From Fusibacillus kribbianus (GTDB taxonomy: Bacteria; Bacillota; Clostridia; Lachnospirales; Lachnospiraceae): a stretch of 64,000 nt of DNA. Positions 51,539 to 62,700 of the stretch are shown here, piece after piece; the stretch's first letter is position 1; each line of letters opens with the position of its first letter. Location: assembly GCF_030053595.1 (NCBI RefSeq), contig NZ_JASGBQ010000006.1, forward strand, positions 39,473 through 103,472, written 5' to 3'. A model generated the notes under the pieces. The model was given only the letters and a program-made list of their open reading frames with translations. It searched no databases and had not been told where the DNA came from. The position numbers were made by a program, and so were the translations under genes.

Positions 51539-51964
51539 GTGACAGCGGTGTATTGGCTGATAGCGATTATTGTCCTTCTGGTCATCGAAGCTGTGACCAT
51601 GGGGCTGACGACCATCTGGTTTGCCGGAGGCGCTCTGGCGGCATTCATCGCCTGCGTGGCAGGCGCAGAGCTCTGGCTGCAGGTGGTGCTGTTTATTGTG
51701 ATATCTCTGATGCTCCTGTTTTTTACCAGGCCCTTTGCGAAGCGGTATATCAACAAGGAGCCGGAAAAGACAAATGTGGAGGGGCTCATCGGAAAAGAAG
51801 CGCGTGTGACGGAGAAGATCGACAACAGGCAGGGAACCGGGGAAGCGGTGGTGAACGGACAGTTCTGGGCTGCCAGATCTGCCGATGATGAGATCATTGA
51901 GCCGGAGACCATGACCGTGATCGAGGAGGTCAGAGGAGTCAGGCTGATCGTCCGGAAGCTTTGA
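51539..51964 (+). CDS. NfeD family membrane protein
   Basis: 141 residues: three to four hydrophobic segments (~1-75), then a cytoplasmic OB-like NfeD domain (GLIGKEARVTEKIDN...FWAARSADDEIIEPETMTVIE, shown in part). NfeD proteins sit beside SPFH proteins and are thought to help organise membrane microdomains. The start is GTG 51539: GGAG is 8 nt upstream, while the in-frame ATG at 51518 lies before the ribosome binding site. The next gene is the SPFH partner, 30 nt downstream. Confidence 0.88.
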   Translation: MTAVYWLIAIIVLLVIEAVTMGLTTIWFAGGALAAFIACVAGAELWLQVVLFIVISLMLLFFTRPFAKRYINKEPEKTNVEGLIGKEARVTEKIDNRQGTGEAVVNGQFWAARSADDEIIEPETMTVIEEVRGVRLIVRKL

Positions 51965-51994
51965 TGAAGATCTTTAAAACAAGGAGGAACAATT

Positions 51995-52951
51995 ATGAGC
52001 AGAGGATTTTTGATCGGTGCGGGCAGTATGGGAGTGATCATTGCCGTTGTCGTTCTGGCAGTGGTGATCCTGTGGATCCTTGCCTCCTGCATTAAGATCG
52101 TTCCGCAGGCGAAGGCGGTCGTGCTGGAGCGCCTGGGAGGTTACCGTACCACATGGTCAGTGGGACTTCATGTGAAGGCACCTTTTATTGACCGGGTGGC
52201 AAAGAAGGTAAATTTAAAGGAGCAGGTCATTGATTTCAAGCCCCAGCCGGTGATTACGAAGGATAACGTAACTATGCAGATCGATACCGTCGTCTTTTTC
52301 CAGATCACGGATCCGAAGCTGTATGCCTACGGTGTGGAGAATCCGCTGATGGCCATTGAGAATCTGACGGCTACTACCCTGCGTAATATTATCGGCGATC
52401 TGGAGCTGGATCAGACTCTGACCTCCAGAGAGCTGATCAATACAAAGATGCGGACCCAGCTGGACGTGGCGACAGATCCCTGGGGGATCAAGGTAAACCG
52501 CGTGGAGCTAAAAAATATCATTCCGCCCAGAGAGATCCAGGATTCCATGGAGAAGCAGATGAAGGCGGAGCGTGAGCGCCGGGAAAAGATCCTGCAGGCA
52601 GAGGGCGAGAAGAAATCCACCATTCTGGTGGCAGAAGGCAAGAAGGAATCGGCGATCCTGGATGCAGAGGCAGAAAAGCAGGCGGCGATCCTGCGGGCTG
52701 AGGCAAAGAAGGAAGCGACGATCCGTGAGGCCGAAGGCCAGGCTCAGGCTATTTTGAAGGTGCAGGAGGCCAATGCGGAGGGCATCCGTCTCATTAAAGA
52801 GGCCGGTGCAGACAGCGCAGTGCTCCAGCTCAAGAGTCTGGAGGCATTTGCGAAGGCGGCCGACGGACAGGCAACAAAGATCATCATTCCCTCGGATATC
52901 CAGGGAATTGCAGGCGGAATCAAAAGCCTGGTAGAAGTGGCAAAGGACTGA
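51995..52951 (+). CDS. SPFH/Band 7 family protein
   Basis: 318 residues. One N-terminal membrane segment (~10-32) is followed by the SPFH (stomatin/flotillin) domain ([19 protein letters not shown] to about 190). A long coiled coil rich in Ala, Glu and Lys (about 190-265, [20 protein letters not shown]) and a short C-terminal part follow. It resembles QmcA-type stomatin-like proteins that form oligomeric rings in the membrane and protect or modulate proteases. AAGGAGG precedes the ATG. It is paired with NfeD upstream, the usual arrangement. Confidence 0.92.
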   Translation: MSRGFLIGAGSMGVIIAVVVLAVVILWILASCIKIVPQAKAVVLERLGGYRTTWSVGLHVKAPFIDRVAKKVNLKEQVIDFKPQPVITKDNVTMQIDTVVFFQITDPKLYAYGVENPLMAIENLTATTLRNIIGDLELDQTLTSRELINTKMRTQLDVATDPWGIKVNRVELKNIIPPREIQDSMEKQMKAERERREKILQAEGEKKSTILVAEGKKESAILDAEAEKQAAILRAEAKKEATIREAEGQAQAILKVQEANAEGIRLIKEAGADSAVLQLKSLEAFAKAADGQATKIIIPSDIQGIAGGIKSLVEVAKD

Positions 52952-52973
52952 CAGGACGGAGGATAAGACAACG

Positions 52974-53921
52974 ATGGAGATTATGAAAAGTCTGAAGGGA
53001 AGAAATTTCCTGACACTGAAGGATTTTACCCCGGAGGAGATCCAGAATTTTCTGGATCTGGCAGCCGATCTGAAGGCAAAGAAGAAGCAGGGAATCACCG
53101 GCAGCAGCCTGAAGGGAAAGAATATCGCACTGATATTTGAAAAGCCTTCTACAAGAACCCGCTGTGCCTTTACGGTGGCGGCCAATGACGAAGGCGGTTT
53201 TCCCACTTACCTGGGCAAGGGGGAGATCCAGCTGGGAAAGAAGGAGAGTGTCGAGGATACGGCCAGGGTCCTCGGACGGATGTTTGACGGAATTGAGTTC
53301 CGCGGATTTCTTCATTCCCATGTGGAGACGCTGGCAAAGGATTCCGGCGTCGTAGTCTGGAACGGACTTACCGACGATTATCACCCTACACAGATCCTGG
53401 CGGATTTTCTCACGATGGAAGAAAACTTCGGACATCTCAAGGGACTGAATTTTGTATTTATCGGCGACGGACGGAACAATATGTCCAACAGCCTGATGGT
53501 TGGCTGCGGCAAGATGGGCGTCAACTGCACCATCATTGCGCCGAAGGCTCTCTGGCCGGAGGAGGCTCTGGTGGAGACCTGCCGCGGTTATGCGGAAGAA
53601 GCGGGAAGTACACTGACGATCACAGACGATACGGCGGCGGTAACGGGAGCCGATGTGATCTATACAGATGTATGGTGCTCCATGGGCGAGGAGGACAAGG
53701 CGGCAGAACGCCTGACTCTGCTTAAGCCGTATCAGGTGAACAGAGCCCTCATGGAAAGCACCGGAAAGGCTTCCACCATCTTCATGCACTGTCTGCCTGC
53801 TGTTAAGGGCAATGAGGTGACGGAGGAGGTCTTTGAGTCGGAGCAGTCTGTGGTGTTTGATGAGGCAGAGAACCGGATGCATACCATCAAGGCTGTGATG
53901 GTGGCGACCCTCGGAGATTGA
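52974..53921 (+). CDS. argF: Ornithine carbamoyltransferase
   Basis: 315-residue enzyme joining carbamoyl phosphate to ornithine to give citrulline. The carbamoyl phosphate loop STRTR is at 59-63, HPTQ follows, then the ornithine-binding DVWCSMGEE and FMHCLPA stretches. After the CAF that follows STRTR the family usually has Glu; here residue 67 is Thr (CAFTVAA). No other arginine gene is near, so it stands alone after the SPFH gene. GGAGG is 10 nt upstream of the ATG; ATG 52983 is an alternative. Confidence 0.9.
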   Translation: MEIMKSLKGRNFLTLKDFTPEEIQNFLDLAADLKAKKKQGITGSSLKGKNIALIFEKPSTRTRCAFTVAANDEGGFPTYLGKGEIQLGKKESVEDTARVLGRMFDGIEFRGFLHSHVETLAKDSGVVVWNGLTDDYHPTQILADFLTMEENFGHLKGLNFVFIGDGRNNMSNSLMVGCGKMGVNCTIIAPKALWPEEALVETCRGYAEEAGSTLTITDDTAAVTGADVIYTDVWCSMGEEDKAAERLTLLKPYQVNRALMESTGKASTIFMHCLPAVKGNEVTEEVFESEQSVVFDEAENRMHTIKAVMVATLGD

Positions 53922-53971
53922 TGCTCTTCACGGACTCAGGCTTACGAAAGAATCTGGGAGATAGAAGCTTC

Positions 53972-54280
53972 ATGTATAACAGAACAAAAAAGAACCCATA
54001 TACAAAGCAGACGATTTTTGATGTGTTGTCTGTGGCGGCAGGGCTGGCAGTGATCGGACTGGGGGTCTTTACCCTGATCAAACCGGAGGAAAACAGCTAT
54101 CTGTTTCCGGTGGTATTTCTGCTGGCGGCAATTTTTCAGTGCCTGGCAGCTGTTCCCAGAATGATGGGCGGCTACGGAAAGGGCAGCGGAAAGAAAAAGG
54201 CGCTGGGCATCGGCCTGTTCGTGGTGGCGGGGATCATGCTCCTGCTGGCGGCGGTCAGTGCCATCTGCCTTTGGAGGTAG
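53972..54280 (+). CDS. Small membrane protein of unknown function
   Basis: 102 residues. A basic N-terminus (YNRTKKNPYTKQ) is followed by three hydrophobic segments (about 18-35, 44-63, 80-100), with a short Gly/Lys loop between the second and third (GGYGKGSGKKKA). No family recognised with certainty. The ATG at 53972 has GGGAG 11 nt upstream; a longer form from 53918 would overlap argF. It lies between argF and birA in the same direction, 3 nt before the birA start. Confidence 0.6.
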   Translation: MYNRTKKNPYTKQTIFDVLSVAAGLAVIGLGVFTLIKPEENSYLFPVVFLLAAIFQCLAAVPRMMGGYGKGSGKKKALGIGLFVVAGIMLLLAAVSAICLWR

Positions 54281-54283
54281 GTT

Positions 54284-55267
54284 TTGAAAGCGAGAATATT
54301 ACAATTACTGCGGGAGCAGGAGGGCTATGTGTCCGGTCAGGATATCTGCCGGCAGCTGTCTGTCTCCCGCACTGCCGTGTGGAAAGCCATCGGCCAGCTG
54401 AAGGAGGACGGCTATGTCATTGAGGCCGTGCAGAATAAGGGATATCATCTTCTGGAGGCGCCGGATGTGGTCACGGAGGCGGAAATCCTGTCCAGGCTTC
54501 ACACCGCATGGGCGGGACATCCCACGGTATTTCTGGAAAAAACTGATTCCACCAACAATGAGGCAAAACGCCGCGCGGAAGCCGGCGCTGCTCACGGGAC
54601 ACTGGTGGTGGCGGAGCTTCAGGAGGCCGGGAAGGGCCGCCGCGGACGGTGCTGGACATCCCCGGGAGGAACCGGCATCTGGATGACTCTTCTTCTGAAA
54701 CCGGATTTTTCGCCCTCTCAGGCATCCATGCTGACCCTGGTGGCAGCCATGGCGGTGGCTGATGGGATCGGTCGGGCGACCGGTCTGGATGCGGGGATCA
54801 AATGGCCCAACGATCTTGTGATCGGCGGGAAAAAGGTCTGCGGAATTCTGACGGAGATGAGCGCAGAGCCGGATTACATCAACCATGTGGTGATTGGAAT
54901 CGGGATCAATGCCAATATTGAGGAGTTTCCCGAGGAGCTTTCCGAAAGGGCGACCTCCCTTTTCCTGGAATCGGGGAAGAGGGTATGCCGCGCAGAGGTC
55001 ATTGCCCGGGTATGGGAAGCCTTTGAAAAATATTATGAGGAATTTTTAAAGACGGCGGATCTGTCCCCTCTGAAGGAGGTCTATGAATCGAGGCTTCTCA
55101 ACATGGATCAGGCAGTCTGCGTGCTTGACCCCAAAGGGGAATGGAAGGGAATTGCCCGGGGGATCGATGAAAACGGCCGTCTTCTGGTGGAGCCGGAAAA
55201 CGGCAAAAGAATAAAAACAGTGGACTCCGGTGAGGTATCGGTCCGGGGCGTATACGGGTATGTGTGA
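54284..55267 (+). CDS. birA: Biotin--protein ligase / biotin operon repressor
   Basis: 327 residues. An N-terminal winged helix (~1-55, GYVSGQDICRQLSVSRTAVW) shows it is the bifunctional, DNA-binding type. The ligase domain has the biotinyl-5'-AMP loop GKGRRGRCW at 116-124 and KWPNDLVIGGKKVCGIL further on. A C-terminal SH3-like domain ends the protein. It biotinylates carboxylases and represses biotin genes. The start is TTG at 54284 with GGAGG 6 nt upstream. Confidence 0.94.
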   Translation: MKARILQLLREQEGYVSGQDICRQLSVSRTAVWKAIGQLKEDGYVIEAVQNKGYHLLEAPDVVTEAEILSRLHTAWAGHPTVFLEKTDSTNNEAKRRAEAGAAHGTLVVAELQEAGKGRRGRCWTSPGGTGIWMTLLLKPDFSPSQASMLTLVAAMAVADGIGRATGLDAGIKWPNDLVIGGKKVCGILTEMSAEPDYINHVVIGIGINANIEEFPEELSERATSLFLESGKRVCRAEVIARVWEAFEKYYEEFLKTADLSPLKEVYESRLLNMDQAVCVLDPKGEWKGIARGIDENGRLLVEPENGKRIKTVDSGEVSVRGVYGYV

Positions 55268-55595
55268 TATGTATGACAAAAAGGTGCTGTGTGGGGCCAA
55301 TTCCTACACGCAGAAATATTATTTCAATGAAGAGTTTTCCCTGCTTCCGGAGAGCATCCGTCAGGAGCTCCAGGTCCTCTGCGTGCTGTATGTGGAGGAC
55401 GTGGGAGGGATCCTGACCCTTGAGTTTGATGAGGAAGGGAATCTGGAGCTTCGTGTGGAAAACGAGGAGGCGGACTATCTCTTTGATGAGATCGGAAGCG
55501 TTCTCAAGATCAAGCAGATCCAGCGGGAAAAAACGGAGCTCCTGGAATCGTTGGAACTGTTTTACAAAACCTTTTATCTGGGGAAGGATTCATGA
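55260..55595 (+). CDS. Small conserved protein (DUF6145-like)
   Basis: 111 residues, soluble and acidic, with the conserved beginning KKVLCGANSYTQKYYFNEEF and the strand pattern VEDVGGILTLEFDEEGNLEL. It resembles a Lachnospiraceae family that I recall as DUF6145; no function is known. The frame overlaps the end of birA by 8 nt and the start of dusB by 4 nt, so it is translated in step with both. ATG 55269 is an alternative start. The position in front of dusB is conserved in related genomes, as far as I recall. Confidence 0.75.
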   Translation: MCDMYDKKVLCGANSYTQKYYFNEEFSLLPESIRQELQVLCVLYVEDVGGILTLEFDEEGNLELRVENEEADYLFDEIGSVLKIKQIQREKTELLESLELFYKTFYLGKDS

Positions 55596-56581
55596 ACGAA
55601 AGGAAAAAGCTGGTGATCGGCAGTGTGGTCCTGGACACTCCGGTAGTGCTGGCACCGATGGCAGGCGTGACAGACCTGCCATTTCGCGTCCTCTGCAGAG
55701 AGCAGGGCTGCGGGCTGGTATGTACGGAAATGGTCAGCGCCAAGGCTGTTCACTATAACAACAAAAACAGTGCCCCTCTTCTTGCTGTGGATGACAGGGA
55801 ACGCCCGGTTTCCCTGCAGCTGTTCGGCTCAGAGCCGGAGCTTTTGGGAGAAATTGCCGCTCGTTTGGAGCCGGGGCCCTATGACATCATTGATTTCAAT
55901 ATGGGATGTCCTGTGCCGAAGGTGGTGAATAACCATGAGGGCTCCTCGCTGATGCGGGAGCCGAAGCTGGCTGGAGAGATCCTGCGGGCCATGGTACGGG
56001 CGGTCAAAAAGCCGGTTACCGTGAAGATCCGAAAGGGCTTTACAGAGGCAGAGTCCAACGCCGTGGAGATCGCTAAGATCGCGGAGGATGCCGGGGTGGC
56101 GGCCATTGCCGTTCACGGAAGGACAAGAGAGCAGTATTATTCCGGAAAGGCCGACTGGGAGATCATCCGCAGGGTGAAGGAGGCCGTGTCCATTCCGGTC
56201 ATCGGAAACGGAGACATTTTTACTGCCGGGGATGCGGAGCGGATGTTTCGTGAGACCGGCTGCGACGGAGTGATGGCTGCCAGAGGAGCCAGAGGAAATC
56301 CCTGGCTTTTCCGGGATATCCGGTTTCTTCTGGAGAGCGGACGGATACCGGAGCGTCCGACTGTGGCAGAGGTGCGGGAGATGATCCTCCGCCATGGAAA
56401 AATGCTGGCGGATTTCAAGGGAGAAGCCATGGCCATGCGGGAAATGCGGAAGCATGTGGCCTGGTACACGGCAGGCTGTCCTCATTCTGCATCGCTTCGG
56501 GAGGCGGTGAACCGGGTGGAGACTCTGGCACAGCTGGAGGAGCTTCTGGCAGAGCGGCTGAAAAGCCCGGAAACTGTATAG
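55592..56581 (+). CDS. dusB: tRNA-dihydrouridine synthase, DusB type
   Basis: 329-residue FMN-dependent enzyme reducing uridines in tRNA. The FMN barrel starts VVLAPMAGVTDLPFR, the catalytic Cys is Cys106 in NMGCPVPKV, and VKIRKGF, AVHGRTREQYY and GNGDIF follow. A C-terminal helical tRNA-binding domain covers ~245-329. It overlaps the preceding small gene by 4 nt. DusB is the common Dus in Firmicutes. Confidence 0.94.
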   Translation: MNERKKLVIGSVVLDTPVVLAPMAGVTDLPFRVLCREQGCGLVCTEMVSAKAVHYNNKNSAPLLAVDDRERPVSLQLFGSEPELLGEIAARLEPGPYDIIDFNMGCPVPKVVNNHEGSSLMREPKLAGEILRAMVRAVKKPVTVKIRKGFTEAESNAVEIAKIAEDAGVAAIAVHGRTREQYYSGKADWEIIRRVKEAVSIPVIGNGDIFTAGDAERMFRETGCDGVMAARGARGNPWLFRDIRFLLESGRIPERPTVAEVREMILRHGKMLADFKGEAMAMREMRKHVAWYTAGCPHSASLREAVNRVETLAQLEELLAERLKSPETV

Positions 56582-56599
56582 AGGAAGCGGCAGAAATTA

Positions 56600-56628
56600 T
56601 TGACAAGGACTGGCCTTTGGGATATAAT
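56600..56628 (+). promoter_or_regulatory. greA promoter
   Basis: Consensus TTGACA (56600-56605), 17-bp spacer, TATAAT (56623-56628). It lies 120 bp before the greA start, so the leader is fairly long. Confidence 0.85.
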
Positions 56629-56748
56629 ACGTTGAATGTGGAGGCTTATAGCCTTTTCCATATCAACGCTGAAAAAGAACATTACAAATGACATATACTA
56701 TACAACATGATGCGCTGAAAATTTGAAACAGAAAGGGATTTAAGTGGT

Positions 56749-57234
56749 ATGGCAGAAACAAAGAAGAACATTTTGACCTACGCCGGACTCAAGAAATATG
56801 AGGATGAGCTGGCAGAGCTTAAGGTGGTTAAGAGGAAGGAGGTTGCCCAGAAGATCAAGGAAGCGAGAGAACAGGGAGACCTTTCCGAGAATGCCGAGTA
56901 TGATGCGGCAAAGGATGAGCAGAGAGACATTGAGCTTCGCATTGAGGAACTGGAGAAGCTTCTGAAAAACGCAGAGGTCGTTGTTGAGGATGAGATCGCA
57001 CTGGATAAGATCAGTGTAGGCTGCGAAGTGAAGGTTTACGATGTGGAGTACGAGGAGGAAATGGATTTCCGCATCGTCGGTTCCACCGAGGCCAACAGTC
57101 TTCAGAATAAGATTTCCAATGAGTCACCGGTAGGCAGGGCCCTGATCGGCAAGCGTGTGGGCGATACCGTGGTGGTTGAGACTCAGGCCGGAGAGATTGA
57201 ATATAAGGTGCTTGATATCAAGCGCGTGTCATAA
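56749..57234 (+). CDS. greA: Transcription elongation factor GreA
   Basis: 161 residues. The N-terminal coiled coil (~8-78) carries the acidic tip residues in [13 protein letters not shown], which enter the RNA polymerase channel and stimulate transcript cleavage. The C-terminal domain (~85-160) is FKBP-like. Length is standard. AGAAAGGG precedes the ATG. It is followed by lysS after 81 nt, the usual order. Confidence 0.96.
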   Translation: MAETKKNILTYAGLKKYEDELAELKVVKRKEVAQKIKEAREQGDLSENAEYDAAKDEQRDIELRIEELEKLLKNAEVVVEDEIALDKISVGCEVKVYDVEYEEEMDFRIVGSTEANSLQNKISNESPVGRALIGKRVGDTVVVETQAGEIEYKVLDIKRVS

Positions 57235-57315
57235 TAGAGAACGGCTTTTGCTGCCGGAGCGGAGCCGATAGCTTTTGAAACAAGTAGGATAAAACGACAG
57301 TAAAAGAGGGAAAAC

Positions 57316-59241
57316 ATGGCAGAGCAGAAAAAAACCCAGGAACAGGATATTGGACAGCTTCTCAAGGTGCGCCGGGAAAAGCTGGCGGGACTTCAGGCAG
57401 AGGGCAAGGATCCTTTTCAGATCAGAAAATATGGCGTGAGCCATCACAGCAGTGATATTAAGGAGCAGTATGAGGAACTGGAGGGTAAGGAGGTTTCCAT
57501 CGCGGGCAGAATGATGTCCAAGCGTGTGATGGGAAAGGCTTCCTTCTGCCATGTTCAGGATCTGCCCGGAACCATCCAGGTGTACGTGGCCAGAGACAGC
57601 GTGGGCGAGGAGCCTTATGCGGCCTTTAAAAAGCTGGATATCGGTGATCTGGTCGGCGTCAGAGGAACGGTATTCAAGACAAAGACCGGCGAGATCTCCA
57701 TTCATGCGGAGGAGGTGACTCTTCTTTCCAAGAGTCTCCAGATCCTTCCGGAGAAATATCACGGCCTCACCAATACGGATCTGCGTTACCGTCAGCGGTA
57801 TGTGGATCTGATCATGAATCCGGAGGTCAAGGATACCTTTATCAAGCGTTCCAGAATCATCAGCACCATCCGTCGTTTCCTGGACAGCCAGGGTTTCATG
57901 GAGGTGGAGACCCCCATGCTGGTTTCCAACGCAGGCGGTGCGGCTGCCAGACCCTTCGAGACCCATTTCAATGCCCTGGATGAGGATCTGAAGCTTCGGA
58001 TCTCTCTGGAGCTGTATCTGAAGCGTCTGATCGTAGGCGGCATGGAGCGCGTCTATGAGATCGGCAGGGTATTCCGCAATGAGGGCCTTGATACAAGACA
58101 CAATCCGGAATTTACCCTGATGGAGCTTTACCAGGCTTATACCGATTACCACGGTATGATGGATCTGACGGAAAATATGTACCGGTATGTGGCTCAGGAG
58201 GTGCTGGGCACAACCACGATCACATACAACGGAATCGAGATGGATCTCGGCAAGCCCTTTGAGCGTATCACCATGGTGGATGCTGTCAAAAAGTATTCCG
58301 GCGTGGATTTCAATGAGATCCATACTCTGGAGGAAGCAAGGGCCGCAGCAAAAGAGCATCATGTGGAATATGAGGAGCGCCATAAGAAGGGCGATATCCT
58401 GAATCTGTTCTTTGAGGAATTTGTTGAGGAGCATCTGATCCAGCCGACCTTTGTCATGGATCATCCGGTTGAGATCTCTCCTCTTACCAAGAGAAAGCCG
58501 GAGAATCCGGATTATGTGGAGCGCTTCGAGTTCTTTATGAACGGCTGGGAGATGGCCAATGCGTACTCCGAGCTGAACGACCCCATTGACCAGAGAGCGC
58601 GTTTTGCAGCCCAGGAGGAGCAGTTTGCCCAGGGCGACGAGGAAGCCAACCATACAGATGAAGACTTCCTTAATGCACTGGAGATCGGTATGCCTCCCAC
58701 CGGCGGTATCGGCTACGGCATCGACAGAATGGTAATGCTGCTGACCGATTCGGCGGCGATCAGAGATGTTTTGCTGTTCCCGACGATGAAGAGCCTGGAT
58801 CCCAAGCCTGCTGCAAAGAAGACTGAGACAGAAAAGACTTCCGCTCCTGTTGTGGAGGAAAAGATCGATTTCTCCAAGGTTGAGATCGAGCCTCTGTTCC
58901 AGGACTGCGTGGATTTTGAGACCTTCTCCAAATCCGATTTCCGTGCAGTGAAGGTACTTGCCTGCGAAGCAGTGAAGAAATCCAAGAAGCTGCTTCAGTT
59001 TACACTGGATGATGGAACAGGTGTAAACCGCACGATTTTAAGTGGAATTCATGCTTACTATGAACCGGAAGAGCTGGTTGGGAAGACCTGCATTGCGATT
59101 ACCAATCTGCCGCCTCGTGCCATGATGGGCATTGAGTCTAACGGTATGCTGATCAGCGCCGTACATCAGGAAGAAGGAGAAGAGAAGCTCCATCTGCTGA
59201 TGGTGGACGATCATATTCCGGCTGGAGCAAAGATGTACTAA
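57316..59241 (+). CDS. lysS: Lysine--tRNA ligase with C-terminal tRNA-binding domain
   Basis: 641 residues, about 140 more than a standard class II LysRS. Residues ~60-150 are the OB anticodon domain and ~165-495 the class II core: motif 2 is [20 protein letters not shown] and motif 3 [14 protein letters not shown]. After a charged linker (~500-515) comes a Trbp111/EMAP-II-type OB domain (~516-641; [35 protein letters not shown]), usually found at the end of MetRS or as a free chaperone. It would raise tRNA affinity. AGAGGG precedes the ATG. Confidence 0.95.
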   Translation: MAEQKKTQEQDIGQLLKVRREKLAGLQAEGKDPFQIRKYGVSHHSSDIKEQYEELEGKEVSIAGRMMSKRVMGKASFCHVQDLPGTIQVYVARDSVGEEPYAAFKKLDIGDLVGVRGTVFKTKTGEISIHAEEVTLLSKSLQILPEKYHGLTNTDLRYRQRYVDLIMNPEVKDTFIKRSRIISTIRRFLDSQGFMEVETPMLVSNAGGAAARPFETHFNALDEDLKLRISLELYLKRLIVGGMERVYEIGRVFRNEGLDTRHNPEFTLMELYQAYTDYHGMMDLTENMYRYVAQEVLGTTTITYNGIEMDLGKPFERITMVDAVKKYSGVDFNEIHTLEEARAAAKEHHVEYEERHKKGDILNLFFEEFVEEHLIQPTFVMDHPVEISPLTKRKPENPDYVERFEFFMNGWEMANAYSELNDPIDQRARFAAQEEQFAQGDEEANHTDEDFLNALEIGMPPTGGIGYGIDRMVMLLTDSAAIRDVLLFPTMKSLDPKPAAKKTETEKTSAPVVEEKIDFSKVEIEPLFQDCVDFETFSKSDFRAVKVLACEAVKKSKKLLQFTLDDGTGVNRTILSGIHAYYEPEELVGKTCIAITNLPPRAMMGIESNGMLISAVHQEEGEEKLHLLMVDDHIPAGAKMY

Positions 59242-59283
59242 AAAACGGTGCAGAGAATACAAATAGTATAGTTGTCGGTTTGG

Positions 59284-59320
59284 GCTCCTGAGAAGCTTCG
59301 GCTTTTCAGGAGCTTCTTTT
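59284..59320 (+). terminator. Terminator of lysS
   Basis: A 13-bp stem (59284-59296 with 59301-59313) with a UUCG tetraloop is followed by TTCTTTTT. Confidence 0.9.
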
Positions 59321-59716
59321 TATATCAATTATTTTTTGAATGTGAGAGTTGCAAAATATCTTAAAAGGTGGGGTAAAATTCATATATCAGATAAAATATA
59401 CGGAGGATGGCATCAAAATTTATTTTAATCTGCCTATTGCTTTCTGATGATACAGTGTTTACATTATCCATAATGGGCTTCTTTGTTTATATTATTAATG
59501 GCTTCGAACACCTTAATATCACCACAATGGAGGCTTTTTTTCATTCACTTGACAGGTGAAAAGCAGTATTCCGTTAAAACACAGGAACTATGCGGCTTTC
59601 GGCCTTCTTCATGGCTGTGCCGTGAAGAATCCAGGTTTTATCAGACAATCAGAAGAAACAAATAGAAGGAAAGCGGCAGCAGGGGAATGTGCCGGAAAGG
59701 ACGGTGGGGGTTCTTT
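59321..59716. other. Intergenic stretch before the second surface protein
   Basis: No gene is seen: the 60-codon frame at 59483 lacks a ribosome binding site and family features. The DNA is AT-rich. Weak promoter-like pairs occur (TTGCAA at 59348 with TAAAAT 19 bp later; TTGACA near 59550). None is convincing. Confidence 0.5.
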
Positions 59717-62700
59717 ATGAAGAATCATTCATTTAAAAAGAGGGGATTGGGGATTGCACTGAGTTTTGTTCTGTTCATCGGATTTGCGTTTGGGACTATC
59801 TCTGTGGTACATGCCGGATCCGGTGAAAAAACGATTGCAGGATTTGGTACGTCAATTATCTCAAATCCGGAAGCTCCGAAAGATCAGGATAGTAACTGGG
59901 TGGGAAGTTATGTGTACTTTGGTACCTATAATGGAAGTCCCATGAAATACCGTGTTCTTGATAATAATACAGGTGTATTTGGCGGAACGACCATGCTGCT
60001 TGACTGTGACAGCATACTCTATGCGGTAGGCTTTGATAAATATGACGGCGGATCGAATGTCTGGAGTACCTGTCAGTTAAGGTCTGAATTAAACAGTACC
60101 TTTTTAGCAAACAGTTTCTCCGGGATTGAGCAAGGTGCCATAGCTGCAAGCGTTAAGGCGAATCCGGATACGCAGGATAAGTCGATTCCATATGCAACCT
60201 TTGCGCCTCTTACCGGAGAGAAAATATTTGTTCTGGATGCGGCGGAGGTGACGAATACAACCTATGGATATGGCGATAGCAATAAACTGCAAAGCAGAAC
60301 GAAAACGGGGATTCGACCGTCCTGGTGGCTGCGCTCTCCTTTAACGAACAGCGGTGGAACTTCTTCCGCAGCTACAGTCGGACAATATACGGCTGGAGTG
60401 ATCGTGGCAAATTTGGTTTATGAAAAAACTCCCGGCGTATCTCCTGCTCTGAATATCGATTTGTCCAAAATTCTGTTCTTATCCGTTGTTGATGGAACCG
60501 CCGGACAGACGGGTGCGTCCTATAAAATGACACTGTTAGACAGCAGCAAAAAAATTCAGCTTACCGGTGGAAAGAGTGTCACCTATACACCGGAAGGCGT
60601 GATTACCGTTCCTTATACTTATACCGATGGGGCAACAGCGGACGCAGAAAAAGTCAATAGAATTTCTTATATGATCACAGATAAGACGTATACGTCAAAT
60701 AATGCTCAGGTGCTGGCTTATGGCGCTCTGCAGAATATCAAAAATGCGAATGGAGAGAGCTCTTCTGCTGCAGACGCGGCTACAGGGACAGGAACCTTTG
60801 TATTATCCAGTGATTTAATAAATAAGGAATTAGGAAAAGATTATCATCTGTACATTTTTGCAGAGCATGTGAATGACACTTCTGCTACGGATTATGCCTG
60901 CAGCCCGGTGGAAATTACGGTTTTTCGTCCTGCACATAACCATACCTGGACATATTCTGCTTCAGGGAATGAAGTGAAGGCATACTGTGTGAACACAGTA
61001 AATACAGAGGAGTGCAGTTATCAGCGGGATCATGCTCTGGCAGTGTCTGTTACAGCAGTGGATGCCCTGTATTCCGGTAAGCCGTATCAGAAGGCAACAA
61101 AAACCGATGAGATTTCTTCTGTTACCGGAGCGAATGTCAGTGGTATCAAATATTACAGTATTTCTGAGCAGGGCGCGGAAAGTGCTCTGGCCGGTGCGCC
61201 TGTCAATGCAGGAAAATATAAGGCAAAGGTGACAGTGACAAGCGACAACGGCATTTTTACAGCCGAGCAGGCCTTTCGTATTGATAAGGCGTCAATCACT
61301 CCAACGGTTTCCATCACCGGATGGACGTATGGGACGGAAAAACATGAGCCTTCGGTTACCGGGAACACAGGCAACGGAACAGTGACCTTCACTTATAAGG
61401 TTAAGGGTGCCTCAGACAGCACCTATACCGAAAATGTTCCTGTCAATGCAGGTGAGTACACGATTCGTGCCAGTGTTGCGGAAACGGATAACTATAAGGC
61501 AGGAAGTGCTGCCGCCGATTTTACCATCAATCCTGCTGCGGTTACTGTATCCGGTATTACTGCGAAGAACAAAACCTATGACGGCAATGATACAGCCACT
61601 CTGGATTATTCCGGTGTGACCTTTGCCGGAAAGCTGGAGGGGGACACGCTGACGGTTACTGCAGAAGGAAACTTTGATGATGCAAAAGCCGGTGTAAAGA
61701 AAAATGTTGTACTTAAGAATTTCATTCTGGCCGGTGCCGACAAGGATAATTATGTGCTGGCAGCAGAAGGAAATCAGGCTTCTGCAATGGCTGACATTGA
61801 AAAAAAGGAGGTTGGTGCTGTCCTTACTGTGTCCGAAAAAGCTTATGACGGGAAAACGAATGCGCAGGTAGAAGCTTTGGTAAATCAGGAGAACCTGATT
61901 CCCGGAGACAGTATTACTATTTCCGGCCTGAAAGGATATTTTGTAACGGCAGATGCGGGAGACAATAAAATCGTTAATATTGATTCATCCGGCAAAACGA
62001 TCACAGGAACAGGTGTGGACAACTACAACGTAAAGCTTCCTGATCATGCGGCAGGAGCGATCAATAAAGCTCCTTTGACCGTAACCGCCAGGGCAAACAC
62101 GATCATCTACGGTGATGAACCGGCCGATAATGGTGTTGAATACAGCGGTTTTGTGAATGATGAAACGGCAAATGTGCTGGGAGGTACACTGAAATATAGC
62201 TTCGATTACAATCAGTTTGATAATGTGGGCAATCGCTATAAGATTACCCCGACAGGTCTGACTTCTGTTAATTATGATATCCATTTTGTTGACGGTATTC
62301 TGACCGTAGAGCAAAAAGAGATTTCTATTCAGTGGGATTCTTCCGGACTTACATACAACGGAAATCCGCAGATCCCAAAAACGACGGTGTTGGGAACAGT
62401 GGGAGATGATGCAATTTCTCTTACCCTGTCCGGGGAACAGACGAATGCGAATGCCGGTACAGAGACATCTTACACAGCAGCTGTAGAGGCCATTACCGGA
62501 GCAAAAGCAGGAAATTATAAATTACCTGCGGATGTGACAAAGAATTTTACGATCGATCCAAAAGAAATTACAGCTTCTATGGTAGAAGCGCAGAAAGAAT
62601 TTCTGCATACAGGTGAAATAATCACGCCTTCCATTCGAGTAAAAGATGGAGAGAACGAGCTGAGTAAAGATGAAGATTACGTATTATCCGGAGATCTTTC

